Assembly: GCF_024347495.1 (NCBI RefSeq)
Contig: NZ_AP025491.1
Span: forward strand, 186,001 to 250,000
Length of the DNA: 64,000 nucleotides
From: Vibrio gallaecicus
Lineage (GTDB): Bacteria > Pseudomonadota > Gammaproteobacteria > Enterobacterales > Vibrionaceae
Direction of reading: 5' to 3'
Within the stretch, counting starts at the first letter, position 1, and each line of letters begins with the position of its first letter. Under the pieces are notes generated by a model. It did not search any database. It was not told the origin of the DNA and worked only from the letters and a program-made list of their open reading frames with translations. A program made the position numbers and the translations under genes. Shown piece by piece: positions 1-6,842 of this stretch.

Positions 1-153
1 TTGCCAGTGATGCGAACGTGTGTGGAGAATACAGTTATCACATTAGAAACAACTAAGGTGAGAGAGTATCTAGCGTTATTAGATACAAACCTCACCTTGC
101 TTAATCGTTACCTTGACCCTGAAGTGGATCATGCAGCGCGCTGGTGGCGCTAA
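1..153 (+). CDS. C-terminal end of an unidentified protein (5' truncated by window edge)
   Basis: Frame 1 is open from the first base to a TAA at 151-153, giving 50 residues that end in ...DHAARWWR. The open frame runs off the left edge, so only the tail of the gene is present. The residues look like an amphipathic helix (a Leu-rich LALLDTNLTLLNRYL stretch) with no motif I recognise. It converges with the membrane-protein gene that ends at 232. No terminator hairpin is visible between them, but a tandem repeat lies in the gap. The call rests on frame openness and position alone. Confidence 0.45.
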   Translation: MPVMRTCVENTVITLETTKVREYLALLDTNLTLLNRYLDPEVDHAARWWR

Positions 154-170
154 AGTTTTCTAAGTTGAAA

Positions 171-206
171 GTCTTTTATGTCCGAATCGTCTTTTATGTT
201 CGAAGT
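171..206. repeat. 18-bp tandem direct repeat between convergent genes
   Basis: Two adjacent 18-bp units (171-188 and 189-206) share GTCTTTTATGTYCGAA with one difference in the first 16 bases. They begin 18 nt after the stop of the upstream gene. This is one of several short tandem duplications found next to stop codons in this window. Confidence 0.7.
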
Positions 207-231
207 TGCCTTCTACGCTTGAATAAGCAAA

Positions 232-900
232 CTACTTCTTGGTTAGGCTAATCACGGTTTTTATTGAACCTAGTGCAATTAACGCGTAACTAAGAAGTTC
301 AGTTCCTTCTTCCGCAATATTCTTCACATCACCCACGTAGTTTTCACCCATCACACCTTGCCAAAAGCTACCCATACCAAATAGTCGAGAAAATACGAGC
401 AACAACATCAAGCCAATTACTAATGTATTCATATGAGGGGATGCGAGAATTAAACCAAGCTGTTCAATGGTTTGCTTACCATTTTTGCAGGCGTAATAAA
501 TTGCGGAGCCAGCAACGAGTACAGCAGGGTAAACCCAAGCTCCATGGAAGATAAAATCGAACCAGTGATCCAGCTCTCGAATGAACATTACTGCAAAAAA
601 GGCAGCAATAAGCAGTGCTGCATGTTTGACTTCAGCTCGTTGTTTAGCCAGATGAATAAAAGATAAGACGCAGCCTAAAAGCAGAAGCTGCTGAAGCATT
701 TCAGTGATGGAAAGTTCACTAGGAAGATCATTGAAAAACATGAAATCAACACGTAATGCAAGGTTCGTAACAATAGAGATGGTTAACACGACAAGAGCGG
801 TTTGAATCCGTTTGTAAATGACCTGAGAAGTTGACTGAGACAAGTTAAATTCAGGAAGAGCAATGCTAAGAGGCGATGAGGATTTAGATTTGCTTTTCAT
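232..900 (-). CDS. Multi-pass inner-membrane protein of unknown function
   Basis: The product is 222 residues with about six hydrophobic segments, so it is very probably an integral inner-membrane protein. The start at 900 (MKSKSKSSS...) is preferred over the longer frame opening at 963. The extra 21 residues (MRCVKSNIYACYVYLQ...) look like read-through of an upstream region, but no strong Shine-Dalgarno marks either choice. Charged motifs between segments include IRELDHWFD and a C-terminal NIAEEGTELLSY. Acidic and histidine residues so close to membrane helices could be functional. I do not recognise the family and assign no function. Confidence 0.75.
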   Translation of the reverse strand: MKSKSKSSSPLSIALPEFNLSQSTSQVIYKRIQTALVVLTISIVTNLALRVDFMFFNDLPSELSITEMLQQLLLLGCVLSFIHLAKQRAEVKHAALLIAAFFAVMFIRELDHWFDFIFHGAWVYPAVLVAGSAIYYACKNGKQTIEQLGLILASPHMNTLVIGLMLLLVFSRLFGMGSFWQGVMGENYVGDVKNIAEEGTELLSYALIALGSIKTVISLTKK

Positions 901-1224
901 AATATATCGACCATTTTGTAAATAAACGTAACAGGCGTAAATGTTACTCTTGACGCACCTCATTTTGTCATGGAAATGTCAAAATCGAACAGTGTTCAAT
1001 TGTTATAATCTGAATCTATTGTTTTTAATATAATTAATTGATGACGATTTTCTTTTGAAAGAAGAACCTTTACTCGGTTTTGAAGTAAAATGGTGTGTAT
1101 TATGAGCAATACCCCATAGGTTAGCTGAACTAAGAGCGATCACTGCCCAAAAACTTGATTCTTGGGATACTATGCGGTTATCTTTAAATGACTTCAGTGA
1201 CATTAGATGACAAAGGAATGATAA

Positions 1225-2157
1225 ATGTCAGATCAAAAATTTAGATTAGTAACTCGCAGTGACTTTGATGGTCTTGTGTGTGCGGTTTTACTTAAGCAAC
1301 AGAACCTAATTGATGATATTAAATTTGTGCATCCGAAAGACATGCAAGATGGCATTATCGAGATCACATCGAATGATATTGTTACTAACCTTCCATATGT
1401 TGAAGCGTCTCATCTGACTTTCGATCACCATCTATCTGAAACTATCCGTAACACCGGTGAGCGTAAAAACCATATTATTGATCCAGATGCCCCTTCTGCC
1501 GCTCGCGTTGTGTGGGATTATTATGGTGGTCTCGACACTTTTCCTGCTGATTGGTTGGAAATGATGGAAGCGGTTGATAAGGGTGACTCTGCTCAATTCA
1601 ATCAAGACGAAGTATTGGACTCTCAAGGTTGGAACTTACTGAACTTCCTAATGGATGCCAGAACTGGTCTTGGTCGTTTCCGTGAATTCCGTATTTCAAA
1701 CTATGCTTTGATGATGGACTTAATTGATTACTGTAAAAATCACTCTATTGAGCAGATCCTTGCGCTGCCAGATGTAGCGGAACGTATCGATTTATACCGA
1801 GAACACGAAGGTAAGTTTAAAGAGCAAGTAAAGCGCTGTGCAACAGTACACAACAACTTAGTGCTATTAGATCTTACAGGTGAAGACACTATTTACGCTG
1901 GTAACCGCTTTATGATTTATGCGTTGTTCCCAGAATGTAATATATCTATCCACAAAATGTGGGGCTTCCAAAAACAGAACATTGTATTTGCTACTGGTAA
2001 GTCTATTTTTGATAGAAACTCAAAAACGAATGTGGGTGAGCTAATGCTTAAGTATGGCGGTGGTGGTCATATTGCAGCGGGTACTTGCCAAATCGCAATA
2101 GACAAAGCTGATACGGTTCAACAAGAGTTGATTGATACTATTACTGCTGATGGTTAG
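1225..2157 (+). CDS. DHH-family phosphoesterase (exopolyphosphatase/oligoribonuclease-like)
   Basis: The 310-residue protein has the two-domain DHH/DHHA1 layout. Motif I is RSDFDG with D13 and D15, the DHH triad is D67-H68-H69, and the C-terminal DHHA1 glycine loop is GGGGH at about 278-282. These residues bind the Mn(II) pair and substrate phosphate in RecJ, NrnA and PPX families. The protein should be a cytoplasmic phosphodiesterase or phosphatase, but the exact substrate (polyphosphate, nano-RNA, cyclic dinucleotide) cannot be told. AAGGA lies about 8 nt before the ATG. The gene is single, with a terminator hairpin about 90 nt downstream. Confidence 0.88.
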   Translation: MSDQKFRLVTRSDFDGLVCAVLLKQQNLIDDIKFVHPKDMQDGIIEITSNDIVTNLPYVEASHLTFDHHLSETIRNTGERKNHIIDPDAPSAARVVWDYYGGLDTFPADWLEMMEAVDKGDSAQFNQDEVLDSQGWNLLNFLMDARTGLGRFREFRISNYALMMDLIDYCKNHSIEQILALPDVAERIDLYREHEGKFKEQVKRCATVHNNLVLLDLTGEDTIYAGNRFMIYALFPECNISIHKMWGFQKQNIVFATGKSIFDRNSKTNVGELMLKYGGGGHIAAGTCQIAIDKADTVQQELIDTITADG

Positions 2158-2249
2158 TCTCTAGTTTTAGTAGATTAGCCTTTGTAAGCTAGCTAGTTAG
2201 TGTCTATCAGAGATGCATTTATTAACTATAGTATCTAGCGGATAATCAA

Positions 2250-2274
2250 GCCTCACTTCAAGTGGGGCTTTTTG
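2250..2274 (+). terminator. Rho-independent terminator after the DHH gene
   Basis: A 9-bp stem (GCCTCACTT paired with AAGTGGGGC, one G-T wobble) has a 1-nt nominal loop that will open to a few bases. It is followed by TTTTT at 2269-2273. Confidence 0.8.
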
Positions 2275-2341
2275 TTGCACCAAATATTATTTCTGATGTG
2301 ATACCATTCCGCCAAATTTTTAGCAGCGAATACAGAACCTC

Positions 2342-2860
2342 ATGAGACATTTAAAAACAACCATTCACCCAGATATTGATCACTTAGACAATCAAACGGT
2401 TTATCAACGCAATGCTGCCCGTGCCATTGTTGTTGATGGTGAAAATATTCTGATGCTATATACACAGCGTTACCACGATTACACCATCCCTGGCGGCGGT
2501 TTGGATGAAGGTGAGGATGTGATTGCCGGAATGGTTCGAGAGCTTGAGGAAGAAACAGGCGCTAAAAATATCCACGCTATCAAGCCGTTTGGTATCTTTG
2601 AAGAATTTCGTCCTTGGTATAAAGACGATGCCGATATAATGCACATGGTATCTTACTGTTATTCGTGCAAAATCGATCGTGAGTTAGGAGAAACCGCTTA
2701 CGAAGATTATGAAGTAAAAAATGGTATGAAGCCGGTTTGGATTAACATTCATGAGGCGATTGCTCACAACGAGAAGACCATGGCTGAAAGCCCTAAAAAG
2801 GGCATGAGCATTGAACGCGAAACGTTTCTATTGCATCTGATTGCTAAAGAAATGCTGTAA
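2342..2860 (+). CDS. Nudix hydrolase
   Basis: The 172-residue protein has a complete Nudix box at about residues 52-74: a glycine, Glu58, then RELEEETGA (R66-A74), which matches GX5EX7REUXEEXGU. The glutamates coordinate the Mg2+ that hydrolyses nucleoside-diphosphate-linked substrates. A preceding beta strand (AIVVDGENILMLYT) is typical of the fold. It is soluble, with no signal peptide. Specificity (ADP-ribose, dNTP, coenzyme) cannot be assigned. It sits alone between two terminators, so it is probably monocistronic. Confidence 0.9.
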   Translation: MRHLKTTIHPDIDHLDNQTVYQRNAARAIVVDGENILMLYTQRYHDYTIPGGGLDEGEDVIAGMVRELEEETGAKNIHAIKPFGIFEEFRPWYKDDADIMHMVSYCYSCKIDRELGETAYEDYEVKNGMKPVWINIHEAIAHNEKTMAESPKKGMSIERETFLLHLIAKEML

Positions 2861-2895
2861 TCGTATTTAGTTATTAATAATAAAAACAATCATCT

Positions 2896-2930
2896 AGCCT
2901 GAATGCAGCCTTCATATTCAGGCTTTTTAT
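2896..2930 (+). terminator. Rho-independent terminator after the Nudix gene
   Basis: AGCCTGAAT (2896-2904) pairs perfectly with ATTCAGGCT (2916-2924). The loop is 11 nt and a T-rich tail follows from 2925. Confidence 0.85.
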
Positions 2931-3192
2931 TTATGAACACACATGCTCTTCTGTGTTCCTCCTGCCTATTTCCATCCGCTTTATTCCAAGCTTAGAAAAA
3001 CGAAGTCGCTACTGTTATGTCTTTAGCTAGTTGCCAACCTCTCTAGTTAGTTACTGTTTTTTGGTAAGAATTTGCATTTATTTTATCAATGCCTCAGTTC
3101 CAAGTGCATTAAGTTGCTTACACTTGCAATGCAAATATTAAGTCAGTAGCGTTATTGAACGTTAAAAACGCGCAATGCAGTGGGAGGGAGCC
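2931..3192. other. Intergenic region with no recognisable gene
   Basis: Together with the preceding terminator this is about 330 bases without a gene. I see no ORF with a ribosome binding site and no strong inverted repeat. I looked for integron attC-type sites because the following genes resemble cassette cargo, and found none. The right end carries the GGGAGG ribosome binding site of the next gene. Confidence 0.5.
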
Positions 3193-3591
3193 ATGATCAA
3201 ACTAGTGGGAAGTACGATTATTCAACCGAAGCACAGGGCCAGTTGTCATTGTGGCTCTGTCGTTCTTGAATTGTCTTTACCTAATGGAATTGAGAAACCA
3301 AGGCGTTGTGACTGTTCAATATGTCGAAGAAAAGGCGCCATTGTGGGGTCGGTTAAATTGGATGGTATTCAAATCGTAAATGGTCACGATTTTTTAAAGT
3401 TATATCAATTCAATACCAATACCGCGAAACATTACTTTTGTTCAAATTGTGGAATTTATACTCATCATCAAAGACGCTCTAACCCGTCTGAATACGGTTT
3501 TAATATTGGCTGTCTGGAGGGAGTAAACCCCTACGAAATTGGTGATATTGATGTGATGGACGGAGTCAATCATCCAGCAGATAGGAGGTGA
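3193..3591 (+). CDS. GFA-family (CENP-V/GFA fold) zinc-binding protein
   Basis: The start is set at the ATG at 3193, preceded by a strong GGGAGGGAG. The ATG six codons earlier lies upstream of that site. The 132-residue product shows the GFA zinc-binding pattern: CHCG (C18, C20), CDCSIC (C39, C41, C44) and a downstream CSNCG (C83, C86). The founding member was described as a glutathione-dependent formaldehyde-activating enzyme, but most homologues have unknown roles. The stop overlaps the ribosome binding site of the next gene (3595), so the two are translationally coupled. Confidence 0.85.
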   Translation: MIKLVGSTIIQPKHRASCHCGSVVLELSLPNGIEKPRRCDCSICRRKGAIVGSVKLDGIQIVNGHDFLKLYQFNTNTAKHYFCSNCGIYTHHQRRSNPSEYGFNIGCLEGVNPYEIGDIDVMDGVNHPADRR

Positions 3592-3594
3592 AGT

Positions 3595-4086
3595 TTGGCT
3601 AATGACCTTAATCTAGTTCCACTGCATGAAACGGAATTTGGTGATGTTTTTATGCTGACAAAAGCTACCTTATTTCCTTACATAAATGACACTTTCGGCT
3701 GGCATGACGACTTCCAATATCAACGCCTCAAAAATGATTACCCGTTATCTTGGTATTACTGGGTGAAGTACCAGAACAAGCGAGTCGGTTTACTATGTTT
3801 TAAGCCTCAAAGTAAGTCTTACCATATCCACTTATTGATAGTGTTTCCTGAATTTCATCGGCAAGGGTTAGGCTCAAAAATTATGGCTCAAGTTTATGAT
3901 ATTGCAGAGAGGAATCAATGTGATTCAATAACCTTATCAAGCTTTAAGAGGAATAAAAAAGCGATAGAATTTTATAGAAAACTAGGTTACAAAATAACAA
4001 ATGACTCTGATAAGGACTTCGTCACTATGAAGTTAGATGTCGTTTCGAAGCTCGGTGGTATTGCAACGAAGCTCAACCTGATTTGA
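3595..4086 (+). CDS. GNAT-family N-acetyltransferase with TTG start
   Basis: Translation most likely starts at TTG 3595, because an ideal AGGAGGTG lies 4 nt upstream inside the last codons and stop of the GFA gene. The 163-residue protein has a GNAT core with the acetyl-CoA motif A (FPEFHRQGLGSKIM) and a following helix/strand ending in the typical FYRKLGY. Substrate unknown. The gap to the previous stop is 3 nt, which implies joint regulation with the GFA-like protein. The last 15 residues (VVSKLGGIATKLNLI) extend past the usual domain end. Confidence 0.85.
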   Translation: MANDLNLVPLHETEFGDVFMLTKATLFPYINDTFGWHDDFQYQRLKNDYPLSWYYWVKYQNKRVGLLCFKPQSKSYHIHLLIVFPEFHRQGLGSKIMAQVYDIAERNQCDSITLSSFKRNKKAIEFYRKLGYKITNDSDKDFVTMKLDVVSKLGGIATKLNLI

Positions 4087-4171
4087 CCCTAGGCAAACTC
4101 TGTATCGATTATTGACATCGTCGCGCTAAATGTAAATGTTTGGCACTTTAGAAACTTAAAAAGGAAAAGAG

Positions 4172-4687
4172 ATGAAGCTAGTCATTCCAAGCACTGAATA
4201 TCAAGACTCTTATATCAACATGGTGCGAGAAGTCTCTGAGCAAGGGGAAGCGTTTGTTCCTTTTGTTTTGAAGGAGCAATATGATGATTTCTCAGCCATG
4301 GTTAAGAGGCTGGAATCGTATTCTAATGGTGATTCAGTACCTGAAAACTTCGTTCCTCATAGCACCTTCTGGTTGGTGGATGAAGATGGTTGCGTGGTCG
4401 GTTGTTCGAATTTAAGGCATCAGCTCAATGATGGGTTGAGAGTGCTAGGTGGGCATATTGGCTACGGAATAAAACCTTCAGAGCGCAGGAAAGGGTATGC
4501 ACAAACCATACTTAAATTGACGCTAATTGAAGCGAGTAAGCATGGCATTGATAAAGCGATGCTGACGGTAAATAAAAGCAACATAGGTTCGGTAAAAGCG
4601 ATTCAATCTAATAACGGAATTTTAGAAATTGAAAAAGAAGTACCAGGTCAAAGTGGGCTTGTTCAGTATTACTGGATTAATACTTAA
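4172..4687 (+). CDS. GNAT-family N-acetyltransferase
   Basis: The 171-residue protein begins at an ATG with AAAAGGAAAAGAG just upstream. The central GNAT motif A is GYGIKPSERRKGYAQTIL, with the RRKGYA pyrophosphate-binding loop. The C-terminal VKAIQSNNGILE matches the conserved helix that contacts CoA. The family acetylates small amines, antibiotics or protein N-termini; the substrate here is unknown. It is a second acetyltransferase 85 nt after the first, but the two are not close in sequence, so they do not look like a recent duplication. Confidence 0.85.
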   Translation: MKLVIPSTEYQDSYINMVREVSEQGEAFVPFVLKEQYDDFSAMVKRLESYSNGDSVPENFVPHSTFWLVDEDGCVVGCSNLRHQLNDGLRVLGGHIGYGIKPSERRKGYAQTILKLTLIEASKHGIDKAMLTVNKSNIGSVKAIQSNNGILEIEKEVPGQSGLVQYYWINT

Positions 4688-4736
4688 TTAGAAGCTTTGG
4701 GGCTGAATTAAGCTGTAATATTGGAAAGGAATCACT

Positions 4737-5168
4737 ATGAAAAAAGGAGCTTCGGTTGGTATCTCAACCAGTTTCATTTTGTTCATGATTTTAGGTAGTA
4801 AGCTGAACTGGTTTGGTTCCAGTAATGCCGAATCATTTCCTAAATTGCCAGATGAGCCTAGCTTTGTAGTGTCAACAAAGTTTGATGGCGAGTGGGCAGG
4901 AAGACGTATTAATACTACCGGTAACAACATGTGTGAGCGAACAACCATTACAGGTAGTATCGTTGATGGTAAAGCAAGTTTACGTCTGACTTACAATGGA
5001 ACGTCATTACAAGGTTGGGTTTCAGAAGATAATGAGTTAGTGCTATATGCCAACCATAGGCAATGGGATTATCGATTTTCAGCATTAGGGCATACGAACC
5101 GTTTTCAAGGTGAATGGTATTTAACGAATGGTCCTTGTCGTGGGTCTTGGTTTATAGAGCGGCAATAA
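4737..5168 (+). CDS. Membrane-anchored or exported protein of unknown function
   Basis: The 143-residue protein starts at an ATG behind GGAAAGGAA. The first 25 residues (MKKGASVGISTSFILFMILG...) are a signal peptide or signal anchor. The remainder is predicted all-beta with repeated W/Y-containing strands (DGEWAGRR, LQGWVSEDNELVLY, FQGEWYLTNG) and two cysteines (NNMCERT, GPCRGSW) that could form a disulfide outside the cytoplasm. The strand pattern resembles small lipid-binding beta barrels, but I cannot name a family. Confidence 0.7.
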   Translation: MKKGASVGISTSFILFMILGSKLNWFGSSNAESFPKLPDEPSFVVSTKFDGEWAGRRINTTGNNMCERTTITGSIVDGKASLRLTYNGTSLQGWVSEDNELVLYANHRQWDYRFSALGHTNRFQGEWYLTNGPCRGSWFIERQ

Positions 5169-5366
5169 TTGTATTTTTCAGTTTCAATAACGGTTACTGG
5201 TTAATGACTTCCTCGCTTAGTTTTCATTTAGACAATGACTTTATAGATGCTTTATGCTTGGCATTTATTCTTTCAGCGGTTCACTAATAATGAAAGCGAA
5301 TGTTAACTTGGAGGTTAGTAAAAGCAGTAAACCAAATTAAAAAGTTCATGTGTAAGGGATTGGTTA

Positions 5367-6119
5367 ATGAACAAATCTAAAGTAGCTATAGTTACAGGTG
5401 GCGGTCGTGGTATTGGTGCTGCCACTGCGCAGCTTTTCGCGAGTAAAGGTTACTCTGTATGCATTAATTATAAGTCTAATGCGGAAACAGCCGATGCATT
5501 AGCTGAGCAGATTACCGCTAGTGGCGGAAAATGTATGACAGTTCAGGCCGATGTTTCTTCCGAGGCAGATGTGGTGAGAATGTTTGCAACTGTCGATAAG
5601 GAATTTGGTCCCGTCTCTATACTGGTCAACAATGCTGGAATCTTGAAAAAGCAATCACGCTTAGATGAGATGACCGCTGATAGAATCAATTCGATACTCA
5701 TCAATAATGTGACTAGCTACTTCCTTTGTTGTCGTGAAGCAGTTAAGCGCATGTCTACCCGGCATGGTGGGGTAGGTGGCGTGATTGTTAATGTGTCGTC
5801 TGGTGCTTCTCGCTCTGGTTCGCCCAATGAGTACATTGACTATGCTGCTTCTAAAGGGGCTGTAGATACGCTCACTAAAGGTTTATCACTTGAGGTTGCA
5901 GCTGAAGGTATTCGTGTGAACTGTGTACGCCCAGGGTTGATTCATACCGATATGCATGCCGATGGAGGAGAACCTGAAAGAGTCGAAAGGCTAAAAAGTA
6001 TTATTCCATTGCAAAGAGGTGGTGAACCTGAAGAAGTCGCTGAGGCGATTTATTGGTTAGCTTCGGAGAAGTCCTCATTCTCTACTGGTAATTACTTAGA
6101 TTTAGCTGGTGGTTTGTAA
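5367..6119 (+). CDS. ygfF: SDR-family NAD(P)-dependent oxidoreductase (YgfF-like)
   Basis: The 250-residue protein is a classical short-chain dehydrogenase. It has the cofactor loop TGGGRGIG (10-17), the NNAG motif (88-91), and the catalytic S145, Y159 and K163 (YAASK). The sequence resembles E. coli YgfF throughout, for example FLCCREAVKRM and GIRVNCVRPG. It should reduce or oxidise a small carbonyl/alcohol substrate in the cytoplasm; the substrate is unknown. An AAGGGAT lies about 7 nt before the ATG. The following VOC-family gene is 62 nt downstream and may be co-transcribed. Confidence 0.9.
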   Translation: MNKSKVAIVTGGGRGIGAATAQLFASKGYSVCINYKSNAETADALAEQITASGGKCMTVQADVSSEADVVRMFATVDKEFGPVSILVNNAGILKKQSRLDEMTADRINSILINNVTSYFLCCREAVKRMSTRHGGVGGVIVNVSSGASRSGSPNEYIDYAASKGAVDTLTKGLSLEVAAEGIRVNCVRPGLIHTDMHADGGEPERVERLKSIIPLQRGGEPEEVAEAIYWLASEKSSFSTGNYLDLAGGL

Positions 6120-6181
6120 TATTAAGATGGGGTAAGTTGCTAGTTAATGTGTATTGAACTTAATTTAAAGTAGGGAAACGT

Positions 6182-6568
6182 ATGTTTAGCCATGTAATGC
6201 TCGGAACCGATAATGTTGCTCAAGCCAAAGTATTTTATGACTCAATCATGAAAGTTCTTGGTTATAACGAAGGTGTCATTGATGAAAAAGGACGCTGCAT
6301 GTATTTCACTCCAACAGGCGTACTGGGTTTAACTAAGCCTATTGATGGGGAGCAAGCGACTCATGGAAATGGCATGACGATTGGCTTTCTAGCAAAGAGC
6401 CCTGAAGTGGTTAACGAGTGGCACCGCACTGGGGTAGAAAGTGGGGGTACCGCAATTGAAGGTGCGCCTGGTGTACGTGATGCTGGAGAACGAAAGTTGT
6501 ATATGGCTTATTTACGTGACTTTGATGGTAACAAAATATGCACTACGCACTTTATGTCAGCCGATTGA
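6182..6568 (+). CDS. VOC-family (glyoxalase/bleomycin-resistance fold) protein
   Basis: The 128-residue single-domain protein has the paired beta-alpha-beta-beta-beta modules of the vicinal oxygen chelate family. A metal-ligand histidine is near the N-terminus (MFSHVMLG) and the closing DFDGNKICTTHF strand matches the usual DPDGN pattern. The ribosome binding site is GTAGGGAAAC. Members include glyoxalase I, dioxygenases and antibiotic-binding proteins, so function is open. A clear terminator follows, suggesting it closes a unit begun by the SDR gene. Confidence 0.85.
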   Translation: MFSHVMLGTDNVAQAKVFYDSIMKVLGYNEGVIDEKGRCMYFTPTGVLGLTKPIDGEQATHGNGMTIGFLAKSPEVVNEWHRTGVESGGTAIEGAPGVRDAGERKLYMAYLRDFDGNKICTTHFMSAD

Positions 6569-6595
6569 GTGTAGTGAACAGAACACCAAAATAAA

Positions 6596-6623
6596 AAGGT
6601 CTACGCTTTGTAGACCTTTTTTA
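6596..6623 (+). terminator. Rho-independent terminator after the VOC gene
   Basis: AAGGTCTAC (6596-6604) pairs with GTAGACCTT (6610-6618) across a 5-nt loop, followed by a T tract. Confidence 0.9.
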
Positions 6624-6842
6624 TGCCTGCGCTATTTTTATGCTTGCGCTAAGCAAGTATGCATTAGCTGTAATATCTACACAGTAATTACAGATGTTTG
6701 TATTGAGGCGTTTGAGTTTATATGACCTCAAATCTTGGTCTGGTAATGGTCATTAAATCCATCTAGTGAGAATAAGCGAGCCTAATTAGAACGAGTGTAT
6801 GTACCTAGAATGTGTGCATTCAGCTAGAGTAAGTGCATATGT

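Noticed and set aside
1003..1203. A 66-codon frame on the minus strand between the membrane-protein gene and the DHH gene
   Set aside because: It has no ribosome binding site, overlaps the promoter region expected for the DHH gene, and matches no family I know. Coding-like composition alone was not enough.
2931..4700. Possible integron cassette array, because GFA and GNAT genes are common cassette cargo in Vibrio
   Set aside because: No attC-like core or VCR-type repeat was found between the genes. The GFA and GNAT genes overlap in their translation signals, unlike separate cassettes.
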